39,259 nt of DNA from an uncultured Verrucomicrobiota bacterium (GCA_903838675.1 CAILZI010000122.1:1-39259), one strand, 5' to 3'. Shown: positions 1-8,106, counted from the stretch's first letter. Notes: a model not told the origin generated them from the letters alone. Made by a program: numbers and translations.

Positions 1-468
1 ACACGGCACAGCCACAGCGGTCTCGACCTCAACCGCGAGTTTTGGTTTGGCTCCACCGAGCCCGAAGTCGTCTATCTGGAAGCTGAGCTGCGACGTGAGC
101 GGTATGATGGCATCATTTCGCTCCACTCCGATGACACCTCCGACGGCTGCTATGGCTTCGTCAGCGGGGCGCTGCTCAGCGAGCATCTGCTGGAACCCGC
201 GCTGCAAGCCGCGAGTGAGTATTTGCCACGCAACGAACAGCCCATCATCGACGGCTTCCTCGCCTCACGCGGCATCATCAAAGAAGGCTACCTCGGCATC
301 CTCAGCGCGCCGCCAGAGCAGCGGCCACATGCGCTGGAAATTGTGTTCGAGACACCAGCGCTGGCCCCGATGGACGCGCAGGTGAAAGCGACGGTGGCGG
401 CGGTGGCGGCGGTGAAACGGATTCTGGTGGAGTATCGAGAGCTGCAGGCGTATGCGGCGAACTTGTAG
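1..468 (+). CDS. M14-type zinc carboxypeptidase/amidase-like protein, C-terminal part
   Basis: Open from base 1 in frame 1, so the N-terminus lies outside the window; 155 residues are visible. The sequence begins with HSGLDLNREFW, which resembles the N-x-R substrate-binding segment of M14 metallopeptidases. Near the end, EIVFETP matches the segment that carries the catalytic Glu in M14 murein-peptide amidases and succinylglutamate-desuccinylase-like enzymes. The zinc-binding HxxE motif would lie upstream and cannot be checked. The protein ends at TAG 466-468. The role is probably hydrolysis of a peptide or amide bond; the substrate is unknown. An in-frame ATG at 223 is internal to this reading frame and is not the real start. 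Confidence 0.7.
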   Translation, partial: TRHSHSGLDLNREFWFGSTEPEVVYLEAELRRERYDGIISLHSDDTSDGCYGFVSGALLSEHLLEPALQAASEYLPRNEQPIIDGFLASRGIIKEGYLGILSAPPEQRPHALEIVFETPALAPMDAQVKATVAAVAAVKRILVEYRELQAYAANL

Positions 469-675
469 TGATCAGCGCCCTATACCGGTTCAACAGTCGA
501 TGATAATGCGAATGTGTGTGAAAACCGACCGTTTTGTTGCATATGACGGACATACGCGTCAAAATCTACGGCCATGGACTTGGAAGCTCGTTGGCACTCG
601 ACAAAAGCATGCCCAAAAACCCTGTTGGCGTACTAGAGATTTTTTCTCAACAACTAGTTAGTCCACATCGCACGC
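469..675. other. Intergenic stretch with no confident gene
   Basis: About 200 bases between the M14-like gene and the small ORF at 676. By eye it is richer in A and T than the flanking genes and has runs of T near 640. A second reading frame (ATG 543 to TAG 732-734) is open but has no recognisable domain and overlaps the better candidate at 676. No tRNA, clear terminator or long repeat was seen. Confidence 0.5.
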
Positions 676-882
676 ATGACCAATACGGACGACCCAGATG
701 CAGTAGTATTGGCAGAGCTTTATCCGACACTTAGGCGCATCGGCGAACGAATAAAAATTGAGTCTGGCCCGTTGGCTGGAGAGCCGGTTGTGATTCGGAG
801 GCAGCTCACAGAGCGCGGTGGAGTTTTGTTCACGCTACAATATGCTGATGGCATGATTCGAGAGTGGGAGTGGTGGGATTGA
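676..882 (+). CDS. Small hypothetical protein (68 aa)
   Basis: ATG to TGA, 68 residues. The C-terminal half (GERIKIESGPLAG...) has a weak resemblance to a KOW/SH3-like beta-barrel, as in NusG-type domains. The rest (acidic N-terminus, final EWEWWD) matches nothing I recognise. There is no obvious ribosome-binding site. A short open stretch in another frame (TTG 879 to TAA 951-953) overlaps its stop codon, so this could also be a frameshifted remnant of a slightly longer protein. It sits alone between a + gene and a convergent - gene in DNA less GC-rich than its neighbours. Real expression is uncertain. Confidence 0.4.
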   Translation: MTNTDDPDAVVLAELYPTLRRIGERIKIESGPLAGEPVVIRRQLTERGGVLFTLQYADGMIREWEWWD

Positions 883-965
883 CAGAGATTTTGTATGACG
901 ACACTGTGTTCAACAAAGAACTCGACCAACTCTTCAATGACTCAAACGCCTAACAGACGCTAGAG

Positions 966-2123
966 TCACCTCCCCTGCTTCACCCTCAGCAACTTCTCTC
1001 CCGCCGCATTCAGCGTCTCCACCTGCTTCGCGTAGTGGAAGCGGATGAAGCGGTGTTCGGGTTCGCGGAAGAAGCTGGAGCCGGGGACACCGGCGACGCC
1101 GACTTCGCGGACGAACCATTCGGCGGCTTCGGTGTCGGTGGGGAAGCCGAGGGATGAGATGTCCATGAGGACGTAGTAAGCGCCGTGGGGCTCGGTGAAG
1201 GGCAGGCCGGTGGCACGGAGGTGGTTGAGGAAGACATCGCGCTTTTCGGTGTAGAGATCGCGCAGGCCGAGGTAGTAGCTGTCTGGCAGTTCGAGTCCGG
1301 CGACAGCGGCCTCTTGGAGTGGTGCGGCGGCACCGACGGTGAGGAAGTCGTGCACCTTGCGCGCCTGCGCGATGATGTGCGGCGCGGCCTGCACATAGCC
1401 GAGGCGCCAGCCGGTGATGGAGTAGGTTTTGGAGAGGGAATTGCAGACGATCACGCGCTCTGCGGCACCGGGAAGCGAGTGCATGTACACGTGCTCGTGC
1501 GGTGCATAGACGATGTGTTCGTAGGGCTCGTCGGTGATGACGAAGGCATCGTGCTTTTCGGCGAGATCGAGGATCATCTGCAGCTCGGCGCGGGTGAAGA
1601 CCTTGCCGGTGGGGTTGGACGGATTGCAGACGATGATGGCTTTGGCCCCCTGCGCAAAGGCACGTGCGAGTTCATCGGGATCAAAGCCAAACTGCGGCGG
1701 ACGCAGCGGCACGTAGATGGGCTCGGCACCGGAGAGGATGGCGTCTGCGGCGTAGTTTTCGTAAAAGGGGGAGAAGACGATGACTTTGTCCCCGGGCTCG
1801 CAGCAGGTCATCATGGCGCACATCATGGCCTCGGTGCTGCCGCAGGTGACGACGAGGTTTTGATCCGGATCGACGGGCGTACCGGAGAAATGGGTGATCT
1901 TTTTGGCGAGCGCCTGACGGAAACGCGGGGCACCCCAGGTGACTGCATATTGATGGTAGGGGCCGCGGGTGGCGCGCTCCAGCGCGGCGAGGAGTTCTTC
2001 CGGTGGATTGAAGTCGGGAAAGCCCTGAGAAAGATTGATGGCGCCATGCTGATTGGAGAGGCGCGTCATGGCGCGAATGACGGACTCGGTGAAGGCGTGG
2101 AGGCGGCGGGAAGTTGCAGGCAT
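966..2123 (-). CDS. PLP-dependent aminotransferase, class I/II
   Basis: 385 residues from the ATG at 2123 (MPATSRRLHAFTESVI). The open frame continues upstream to 2174 but that extension would overlap the divergent gene. Fold type I features are present: an N-terminal NLSQGFPDF segment typical of the kynurenine/methionine/aspartate aminotransferase branch, VITDEPYEH with the cofactor-ring Asp, and SLSKTYSITGWRLGY with the Schiff-base Lys at about residue 232 and the Arg-containing cofactor-phosphate segment. It should transfer an amino group from an amino acid to a 2-oxo acid in the cytoplasm. The GFPDF motif favours a kynurenine- or methionine-aminotransferase-like enzyme, but the amino acid specificity cannot be assigned. 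It is divergent from the DUF1080 gene with about 53 bases between starts. Confidence 0.9.
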   Translation of the reverse strand: MPATSRRLHAFTESVIRAMTRLSNQHGAINLSQGFPDFNPPEELLAALERATRGPYHQYAVTWGAPRFRQALAKKITHFSGTPVDPDQNLVVTCGSTEAMMCAMMTCCEPGDKVIVFSPFYENYAADAILSGAEPIYVPLRPPQFGFDPDELARAFAQGAKAIIVCNPSNPTGKVFTRAELQMILDLAEKHDAFVITDEPYEHIVYAPHEHVYMHSLPGAAERVIVCNSLSKTYSITGWRLGYVQAAPHIIAQARKVHDFLTVGAAAPLQEAAVAGLELPDSYYLGLRDLYTEKRDVFLNHLRATGLPFTEPHGAYYVLMDISSLGFPTDTEAAEWFVREVGVAGVPGSSFFREPEHRFIRFHYAKQVETLNAAGEKLLRVKQGR

Positions 2124-2176
2124 CCTTGCGATTTGGGCGAGAAGCCGCCAACGTGCAACCAACCAATCCGCCACAC

Positions 2177-2827
2177 ATGCTCCGCCGCATTTTCCTGCTT
2201 GCCCTGCTGCTCCCGCTGCCCTGTGTGCGTGCCGCCGAGGAGTGGCAGCCCTTGTTTAATGGCCGGGACCTGACTGGCTGGCGGGCCAACGTGATGCCGG
2301 AATCTTTTACCGTGGTGGATGGGGCAATCCGGGCGCATGCCACCAAGCCCAGCGCGCATCTATTTTATGCGGGTGATGCGAAAACCGGTTTCGTGCGCTT
2401 CAAGAATTTCGTGCTTGAAGCCACCTGCCGCAGCGAGCCGAATGCCAACTCGGGCATTTTCATTCATACGGACATGACCACGCGCGACAGCGCACTGCAT
2501 CTAGTCAAGGGCTATGAGATCCAGCTCAACAGCACCGCCAAGGAGAAACGCAAGACGGGCAGCCTGTATGCGGTGGTGGATCTCGCGCAATCACCCGTGG
2601 ATGAAAGCCAGTGGTTCAAGCTCCGCATCACGGTGAGCGGCAAGCGCATCATGATTCATCTCAATGACAAGCCGGTGGTGGACTACACCGAGCCGGACAA
2701 CGTCACGCGCCCACCAGAGCGTGCCGGGCGCTTGATTGATCCGCAGGGCGGCGGCATCGCCCTGCAGGCGCATGATCCGGGGAGTGTTTTCTACTTCAAA
2801 GACATCCGCATCAAGCGCCTGCCGTGA
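2177..2827 (+). CDS. Secreted DUF1080 (3-keto-disaccharide hydrolase-type) protein
   Basis: 216 residues. The ATG at 2177 is chosen because it begins a clear signal peptide (MLRRIFLLALLLPLPCVRAA); the frame runs upstream to 2114 without a better start. The mature protein opens with EEWQPLFNGRDLTGW, the hallmark start of DUF1080. It continues with NSGIFIHT, GYEIQLNS and GGGIALQAHDPGS...FKDIRIKRL, the usual beta-sandwich segments. Members of this family hydrolyse 3-keto-glycosides or bind sugars and are highly expanded in Verrucomicrobiota and Planctomycetota. It is probably periplasmic or surface-exposed. The next + gene starts 13 bases after its stop, so the two may be co-transcribed, although the functions appear unrelated. 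Confidence 0.9.
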   Translation: MLRRIFLLALLLPLPCVRAAEEWQPLFNGRDLTGWRANVMPESFTVVDGAIRAHATKPSAHLFYAGDAKTGFVRFKNFVLEATCRSEPNANSGIFIHTDMTTRDSALHLVKGYEIQLNSTAKEKRKTGSLYAVVDLAQSPVDESQWFKLRITVSGKRIMIHLNDKPVVDYTEPDNVTRPPERAGRLIDPQGGGIALQAHDPGSVFYFKDIRIKRLP

Positions 2828-2840
2828 AATCTCGCTGAAC

Positions 2841-3938
2841 ATGCCCCCGGAACCCTCTCCCCCGCCGCAGCTCAAAGACTGGTTTGATGCCGCCCGCTAT
2901 CGGGCCATCGCCAAGGAACTCGCCAACATCGCGCCGAAGTTTCGAAGTGAAGCGTTCATGACGTCCGTGCTCGATGGGCTGGAAGGCCGCAGCCTCATGG
3001 AGCGCGTGCATCAGTGCGCGGTGGCGGTGAATGCGGCGCTGCCGGGAACGTATCAGCAAAAAGTCCGAACGCTGCAAAAGCTCGCGCCGCGTATCGGGCA
3101 TGAATTTGTGACCATCTTCCTCGGTGATTTCGTGGCGACGTTTGGTTTGGGTGATTTCGATTTCTCGATGGAAGCATTACGGTTTTTCACAGTGTTTGGC
3201 TCGGCGGAGTTTGCGGTGCGGCCGTTCATCGTGGGGGATCAAAAGAGGGCTTTGCAGAAGCTGCATGAATGGACGGCGGATCCCGATGAGAAAGTGCGTC
3301 GGCTGGCAAGCGAGGGATCACGTCCGCGCCTGCCCTGGGGCATGCGTTTGCAGGAACTGGTGCGCGATCCGGCGCCCACGGCGAAGATTCTGGATGCGCT
3401 CAAGGAGGATGAATCGCTGTTTGTGCGGCGTTCGGTGGCCAATCATCTCAATGACATCACGAAGGATCATCACGACTATGTTTTGCAGCGCCTCGAAGCG
3501 TGGGATCTGGAACGCGAGCACCTGCGCTGGATCGCGAAGCATGCGTGCCGAACGCTGATCAAGCGCGGGCATCCGCGTGCGCTGAAGCTCTTTGGCTTTG
3601 GCAAGAAGGCGGAGGTAACGGCAAAGCTGGTCTCGTCTCCCTCACGCCTGGATCTCGGCCAGCGCCTTACGTTCACTGCCACGCTCGCCTCTACCTCAAG
3701 CCGTTCGCAGCGGCTCGCCATCGACTACGTGGTGCATTACGTGAAAGCCAGCGGAGGCAGCGCGGAGAAAGTCTTCAAGTGGACCGAGCTGGACCTGCCT
3801 GCGCATTCTGAAATCGAACTGGTCAAATCGCAGGTCGTGCGCGATTTCAGCACTCGCAAACATTACGCAGGGAAGCACCGCGTGGAGTTGCAGATCAATG
3901 GGCAACGGGTGGCGGAGACGGTGTTTGATCTGCGGTGA
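2841..3938 (+). CDS. DNA alkylation repair protein (AlkD-like, HEAT-repeat glycosylase)
   Basis: 365 residues from ATG 2841; the open frame starts further upstream, inside the previous gene, but the start MPPEPSPPPQLKDWFD fits the family. Residues about 10-250 are alpha-helical HEAT-like repeats. The segment WTADPDEKVRRLASEGSRPRLPW (positions 3270-3341) is the signature of the COG4335 branch of AlkD-type DNA alkylation repair proteins. The family removes bulky or cationic alkylated bases. Residues about 265-365 (AEVTAKLVSSPSRLDLGQ... to VFDLR) form a predicted beta-rich tail, resembling an Ig-like domain, that is absent from minimal AlkD. The protein is probably cytoplasmic; there is no signal peptide. 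It lies 13 bases downstream of the DUF1080 gene. Confidence 0.85.
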   Translation: MPPEPSPPPQLKDWFDAARYRAIAKELANIAPKFRSEAFMTSVLDGLEGRSLMERVHQCAVAVNAALPGTYQQKVRTLQKLAPRIGHEFVTIFLGDFVATFGLGDFDFSMEALRFFTVFGSAEFAVRPFIVGDQKRALQKLHEWTADPDEKVRRLASEGSRPRLPWGMRLQELVRDPAPTAKILDALKEDESLFVRRSVANHLNDITKDHHDYVLQRLEAWDLEREHLRWIAKHACRTLIKRGHPRALKLFGFGKKAEVTAKLVSSPSRLDLGQRLTFTATLASTSSRSQRLAIDYVVHYVKASGGSAEKVFKWTELDLPAHSEIELVKSQVVRDFSTRKHYAGKHRVELQINGQRVAETVFDLR

Positions 3939-4022
3939 AAATCTGGCTGCGTCGCCGCTTTTGCTGGCTGAAGGACGGGATAAGAACAAAGGACACGCCG
4001 TTCCCTGCGAGAGCGGCGGGCA

Positions 4023-4041
4023 CCGCACTCGGAGAGTGCGG
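4023..4041. repeat. Perfect hairpin in convergent intergenic region
   Basis: CCGCACTC-GGA-GAGTGCGG is a perfect 8-bp stem with a 3-base loop. It lies in the 130-base gap between the convergent AlkD-like gene and the cytochrome gene. No T-run follows on either strand, so it is more like a REP-type palindrome than a classical terminator. It could still act as a bidirectional 3'-end structure. Confidence 0.6.
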
Positions 4042-4068
4042 ACCACTTCACGGATGGGACTTGCGGCG

Positions 4069-4638
4069 CTACTTCTTGGCCGCTTTCGCCTGAGCCTGGC
4101 TTTCGGCAGAGAGCTTGCTCAGTGCCAGAATGTGCGTGACGCCGGTGGAGGGAATTTTGAGCAGCACGCTGTCACCTTCCAGGCCCATGAATTCGGCCTC
4201 GATGGTTTTGCCTTCGGTGTTGGTCCATTTCAGGACGCCGCCGGCTGCAGGCATGGCCGCCGCAGGAGCGGCTGCGGGCGCGGCACCACCGCCGGTGAGG
4301 CTGGCGCCTTCATCGATCCAGGACTTGAGGGTCGCGAGTTCAGCGTCAGTCAGGCGGTTCTTGCCTTCAGGGGGCATCACGTCGCCATCGTCGTTCGGCA
4401 GCGTGCAATTCACATACATGGTGCTTTTTGCCCCCTCACCAGGCACGATGTTTTTGCCTGCACCGATCTGCTCAGAAAGCTTGTCATCGTCCAGCGCGAG
4501 CTTGCCTTTGACTTTCTTCGTGACGCTGTGGCAGGCGTAGCACTTGTTGCGGAAAATTGGGGCGATCTGCGATTTGAAATCCACCGCTGAAGCAGTGGTT
4601 GCGGTGAGGACAAGGGCGAGGAAAAGGCTGGATTTCAT
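4069..4638 (-). CDS. Secreted cytochrome c domain protein with SHD1-like C-terminus
   Basis: 189 residues from ATG 4638 (MKSSLFLALVLTATTASA signal peptide). The frame is open to 4653, but the later Met gives the cleaner signal. A planctomycete-type cytochrome c (PSCyt1) module follows: heme-binding CYACH at residues 33-37, then DVMPPEGKNRLTDAELATLKSWIDEGA, which includes the likely axial Met region. A low-complexity Ala/Pro linker separates it from a C-terminal beta-rich unit (WTNTEGKTIEAEFMGLEGD...LSKLSAESQAQA). That unit resembles the SHD1-type domain widespread in secreted proteins of this phylum. It is probably a periplasmic electron carrier or heme-binding scaffold. Its nearest same-strand neighbour, the lipoprotein gene, lies upstream with a 66-base gap. 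Confidence 0.85.
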   Translation of the reverse strand: MKSSLFLALVLTATTASAVDFKSQIAPIFRNKCYACHSVTKKVKGKLALDDDKLSEQIGAGKNIVPGEGAKSTMYVNCTLPNDDGDVMPPEGKNRLTDAELATLKSWIDEGASLTGGGAAPAAAPAAAMPAAGGVLKWTNTEGKTIEAEFMGLEGDSVLLKIPSTGVTHILALSKLSAESQAQAKAAKK

Positions 4639-4704
4639 GGTTGAAAGCGACATGGAACGATCAAACGGGCGGTTTGCCTAGCTTATTTTACGGATTCTGC
4701 CCGA

Positions 4705-5580
4705 TCAGCGTGCGGCTGGGTCGAGCTCACGCAGCTGCTGCAGCGTGGCCAGAATGGCATTGCGCTGGGATTGCAGCCGGCTGATGCCGAGGACGGCACG
4801 ACTGCCGGATAGTGTGCTGAGCAAGGGGCTGGACTCAGGCTGGGTGGAATTCCAATCCACGCCGCGCAGGGCGGCGGGATTCTTGGCGGCAAGCGCCTGA
4901 TACTCCGTGTTCAATGCCTGCCGTTGTGAGGCAAGCTGCGTGCGCAGAACTTCCACGACGTTGCGGGCGGGCATGGCTGGTGCCGGGGCCGCCACAGCTG
5001 TCTGGGGCGGGCTGCCCTGCTCCCGGGGAAGTCTGGACTCCGTCTCCCGGGCTTTGACCAGCATATTTTCCCGCGCCTTCTCCCTGGCCTCCATCGGATC
5101 ATAGCAGGCCTCCCAGCGCAGATCCGGCGTGGTTTTCGCAAAAGCGACTTTAACGAAGCCAGCAGCATGCCTGATGGAAATTTCCTCGGCGCTGACGGCA
5201 GTGATCTCCGCCTCGTGCAGCACTTTGCCATCCTCCAGATTCAGCACCGGAAATTTCTTTCCCACCATGGCGCTGCGGCGCTGGGTGCGCAACTGATCAA
5301 ACTGGGCTTTCAAGGACTTGTATTCATCCTGCGCCTGCTTCAGATCCAGCTGGGTCTTTTGCAAATTTGTCTGTACCACCAGATATTGCTGCATCTGTAC
5401 CTGCAGCGTGGACAAATCTGCTTGTGATTGCACCAAGAGGTGGTTGGTCTGATCCACACGCGTTTGCAGGTTCTGATTCTCGATCTGCAGCGCATCATAC
5501 TCGCTCTTTTTGACGCAGCTGCCCAGCAGCGACAGCAGAACTGCCGCTGTTTGAAGCTTCCGAAAATGGGGCCTGCTCAT
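4705..5580 (-). CDS. Coiled-coil lipoprotein of unknown function
   Basis: 291 residues from ATG 5580, chosen because it begins a lipoprotein signal (MSRPHFRKLQTAAVLLSLLGSC) with lipobox LGSC and Cys22. The longer open frame to 5712 would lack a signal. Residues about 25-115 are rich in Gln, Leu and Glu in heptad-like spacing (NQNLQTRVDQTNHLLVQSQA and onward) and should form a long coiled coil. A globular stretch follows (VGKKFPVLNLEDGKVLHEAEITAVSAEEISIRH), similar to the SHD1-like beta units of this phylum. A second helical, Gln-rich segment forms the C-terminus. It is probably anchored in a membrane facing the periplasm. Divergent from the sulfite reductase gene. Confidence 0.75.
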   Translation of the reverse strand: MSRPHFRKLQTAAVLLSLLGSCVKKSEYDALQIENQNLQTRVDQTNHLLVQSQADLSTLQVQMQQYLVVQTNLQKTQLDLKQAQDEYKSLKAQFDQLRTQRRSAMVGKKFPVLNLEDGKVLHEAEITAVSAEEISIRHAAGFVKVAFAKTTPDLRWEACYDPMEAREKARENMLVKARETESRLPREQGSPPQTAVAAPAPAMPARNVVEVLRTQLASQRQALNTEYQALAAKNPAALRGVDWNSTQPESSPLLSTLSGSRAVLGISRLQSQRNAILATLQQLRELDPAAR

Positions 5581-5589
5581 TCCAAATAG

Positions 5590-5619
5590 ATTGTAATCCC
5601 TTTCATGCCCATTTGTCAC
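5590..5619 (-). promoter_or_regulatory. Candidate sigma70-type promoter for the lipoprotein gene
   Basis: Reading the minus strand, GTGACA (5619-5614) and TACAAT (5595-5590) are separated by 18 bases, each matching the -35 and -10 consensus at five of six positions. The predicted transcript start would be only a few bases before ATG 5580, implying a nearly leaderless mRNA. Found by eye only. Confidence 0.4.
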
Positions 5620-5717
5620 GCACCCCTTGCCAGGATTTTCAGAACCAAGCCGCAGCCTCAAGCACTTGCATTCAAGCCATCCTAGCCGACACTGCACGCC
5701 CCCCAGACCCAACTTTT

Positions 5718-7508
5718 ATGAGCAAAGCCTCCGTCGAAGACATCAAACTCGCCTCAGCCGGCCTCCGTGGCCAGCTGGCCGAGCAGTTCGCTGATACCAG
5801 CACCCCGAACATCCCGGAGGATTCCAACATCCTGCTCAAGCACCACGGTTCCTACCAGCAGGATGACCGCGATGTACGCGCCGAACGCACCAAGGCCAAG
5901 CTGGACAAAGCCTGGAGCTTCATGATCCGCAGCAAGATGCCCGGCGGCCGCATCACCGCGAAGCAGTGGCTCATCCATGATGACCTTTGCGAAAAGGCTT
6001 TCGGCAACATGCGCCTGACCAACCGTCAAGGCATCCAGCTCCACGGCGTGCTCAAAGGCGGCCTGAAGGAGGTCATTTCCAATGTCTGCCACAGCGGCCT
6101 CAGCACCATGGGTGCCTGCGGTGACGTGGTGCGCAACACCATGGGCCCGGCGGCACCGATCAAGGACGCCGTGCATGCCGACACGCAGACGCTGACCGAA
6201 GAAATCAGCCAGCGCTTCCTGTGGCGCAGCCAGGCGTATGCGGACATCTGGCTCGATGGCGAAAAGCTTGAGCCCGAATGGACTCACGATCCTGCTGTTG
6301 ATCCTGCAGTCCGTGAGCAAACCAAAGCCCCTGAAGGCGACGACCCCATCTACGGCAAGGTCTATCTGCCACGCAAATTTAAGATCGGCGTGGCCATCCA
6401 GCCCTGCAACGATGCGGACATCTACTCCCAGGACGTCGGCCTCGTGCCACACGTGGTGAACGGTGAAGTCGAAGGCTACACGATCACCGTCGGTGGTGGC
6501 TTTGGCATGAGCCACGGCCAGCTGACCACCCGCCCCTTCCTGGGCCAGCCGCTGCTGTATGCAAAACGCAAGAACGTCGTCGATGCCATTGAGGCCATCG
6601 TCACCACCCAGCGTGACCACGGCAACCGTACCGAGCGTAAAAACGCCCGCCTCAAATACACCGTGCAGACGATGGGCCTCGACGGCTTCCGCGCCGAAGT
6701 GGTGCGCCGCCTTCCAGGCATCGAAACTTTCCCGCCCAAGGAGCTCAACTTTGACAGCGTCGAAGACAAGCTCGGCTGGTACGAACAGGGAGACGGCAAG
6801 CTTTACTGCGCCGTCCATGTGAGCATGGGCCGCATCGTAGACCGTGAAAACGGCCCGCACTACCGCAGCGCCTTTGTGGAGCTGTGCAAAGAGCTGGACC
6901 TGCCGCTGATCGTGACGCCGAACACGAACATGATCATTGCCGACGTGGCGCCCGACCAGAAGGAGGCCGTGGATGCCATTCTGGCCAAGCATGGCGTCGT
7001 TCACGCCGACGGCATGACCCGCGCCCGCAAGGTCGCCCACGCCTGCGTCGCCTTGCCAACTTGCGGCCTGGCTCTGAGTGAATCCGAGCGCGTTCTGCCC
7101 GGCTTCATGGACAAGATCGACGAATCCCTGCGTGAACTGGGCCTCGAAAACGAGCCGATCCTCTTCCGCATGACCGGCTGCCCGAACGGCTGCGGCCGCC
7201 CTTACAACGCCGACTTCGGCTTTGTGGGCCGCTCGCCGAACAAGTACGCCATGTTTGTGGGTGGCAGCATCCGCGGCAACCGCCTCGCCGGCCTGGAGTT
7301 CAAAACCGTCCTCGGTGAAGAAGTCCCCGCCAAGGTCCGCGGCTTCCTCGAAGCCTTCAAGGCGGAGCGCAAAGACGGCGAAATCTTCGCCGACTGGTTC
7401 GCCCGCACCCGCACCACAGGTGAGGCGCCGACGCCGGAGCAGTTCCACATCGAACTCGCCGAACGCGCGGCCAAGCTGGCTGGTGCGAAGGCAGCCGAGG
7501 AAGGTTGA
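5718..7508 (+). CDS. cysI: Assimilatory sulfite reductase hemoprotein (siroheme/4Fe-4S)
   Basis: 596 residues from ATG 5718 (MSKASVEDIKLAS); the frame extends to 5613 but that part is not protein-like. It catalyses six-electron reduction of sulfite to sulfide for cysteine synthesis. The two ferredoxin-like halves of nitrite/sulfite reductases are visible. The cluster and siroheme ligands are Cys443 and Cys449 (CVALPTCGLA) plus Cys488 and Cys492 (TGCPNGCGR). The 6/39/4 spacing is the one I recall for E. coli CysI. Length is close to CysI (about 570). No flavoprotein (cysJ) or other sulfur gene is nearby, so the electron donor, NADPH-flavoprotein or ferredoxin, cannot be told. A strong intrinsic terminator follows. 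CysI versus ferredoxin-type Sir naming is not settled by sequence alone. Confidence 0.92.
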   Translation: MSKASVEDIKLASAGLRGQLAEQFADTSTPNIPEDSNILLKHHGSYQQDDRDVRAERTKAKLDKAWSFMIRSKMPGGRITAKQWLIHDDLCEKAFGNMRLTNRQGIQLHGVLKGGLKEVISNVCHSGLSTMGACGDVVRNTMGPAAPIKDAVHADTQTLTEEISQRFLWRSQAYADIWLDGEKLEPEWTHDPAVDPAVREQTKAPEGDDPIYGKVYLPRKFKIGVAIQPCNDADIYSQDVGLVPHVVNGEVEGYTITVGGGFGMSHGQLTTRPFLGQPLLYAKRKNVVDAIEAIVTTQRDHGNRTERKNARLKYTVQTMGLDGFRAEVVRRLPGIETFPPKELNFDSVEDKLGWYEQGDGKLYCAVHVSMGRIVDRENGPHYRSAFVELCKELDLPLIVTPNTNMIIADVAPDQKEAVDAILAKHGVVHADGMTRARKVAHACVALPTCGLALSESERVLPGFMDKIDESLRELGLENEPILFRMTGCPNGCGRPYNADFGFVGRSPNKYAMFVGGSIRGNRLAGLEFKTVLGEEVPAKVRGFLEAFKAERKDGEIFADWFARTRTTGEAPTPEQFHIELAERAAKLAGAKAAEEG

Positions 7509-7532
7509 TTCCCCCAAAGGCATTCTTTTCGA

Positions 7533-7563
7533 GGCGGCCCGCATCAAGCGGGCCGTCTTTTTT
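7533..7563 (+). terminator. Rho-independent terminator after sulfite reductase
   Basis: CGGCCCGC (7535-7542), loop ATCAA, GCGGGCCG (7548-7555) form a perfect 8-bp GC-rich stem that can be extended by two further pairs. It is followed directly by TC and a run of T. It lies 25 bases after the stop codon of the sulfite reductase gene. Confidence 0.9.
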
Positions 7564-7735
7564 ATACCCTAACCCGGGATGGAGGACTGAGAGATGGCCT
7601 ACGGAAGATACGGAACCTGAGTCAAATCTCCCCTCTAATTTTTCGAATATTCAGTGTCTTACGTAGTTCACTTCCGGCGATTTCTGAACATTACGGTACT
7701 TGTGTGAGGCGTTTCTTTGGGCCACAGACTCCGCC

Positions 7736-8098
7736 ATGTCTCTCCAGTTCTATCATTACCTGCATCTCATCGGCCTGATTCTTGTTTTCATTGGCTTTGG
7801 CGGTCTGTTCACCAGTGAAAGCGCCAAGAAGGCCATGATGTGGCACGGCATCGGCCTCCTGATCAGCTTCGTCTCTGCTTTCGGCATGCTGTCGAAGATG
7901 TCCAAGGGACTGCCTGAGGGCTCGCCTTCCCTTTACACCCAGCATTGGGTCATCGTGAAAATGGTCCTCTGGCTGGTGCTGGGCTTCCTGCCGGTGCTGG
8001 CAAAGCGCCGCGTGATCGCCGCACCGCTGGTGGTGCTCATCGCCGCCATCACTGGTGCTGCGCTGGCGTACCTCGGCTACTTCAAGCCGCAGTTTTGA
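7736..8098 (+). CDS. Small integral membrane protein, four TM segments
   Basis: 120 residues from ATG 7736 (MSLQFYHYLHLIGLILVF); the frame is open to 7700 but the extension is polar and lacks a family-like start. Four hydrophobic helices are visible at residues about 7-25, 35-55, 70-90 and 95-115. The YHYLHLIG start and four-helix layout resemble the SirB/CopD-like class of small membrane proteins, but that assignment is weak. No charged catalytic motif is evident. It stands alone between the sulfite reductase terminator and a palindrome-rich intergenic region. Function unknown. Confidence 0.75.
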   Translation: MSLQFYHYLHLIGLILVFIGFGGLFTSESAKKAMMWHGIGLLISFVSAFGMLSKMSKGLPEGSPSLYTQHWVIVKMVLWLVLGFLPVLAKRRVIAAPLVVLIAAITGAALAYLGYFKPQF

Positions 8099-8106
8099 TT
8101 GTGGCG

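Noticed and set aside
543..734. Open frame overlapping the 676 ORF
   Set aside because: Overlaps the better candidate in another frame, ends in low-quality sequence and has no recognisable domain.
948..954. GCCTAAC after the small ORF region, matching the RYYYAAC core of integron attC sites
   Set aside because: No partner GTTRRRY core box was found within a reasonable distance, and no integrase gene is present; a 7-base match is expected by chance.
1185..2273. Long open frame antisense to the aminotransferase
   Set aside because: It is a GC-rich shadow; the opposite strand has clear family motifs and this product has none.
5754..7547. 597-codon open frame antisense to sulfite reductase
   Set aside because: The sense strand has conserved cluster ligands; the antisense product is His/Ala/Val-rich and without family signatures.
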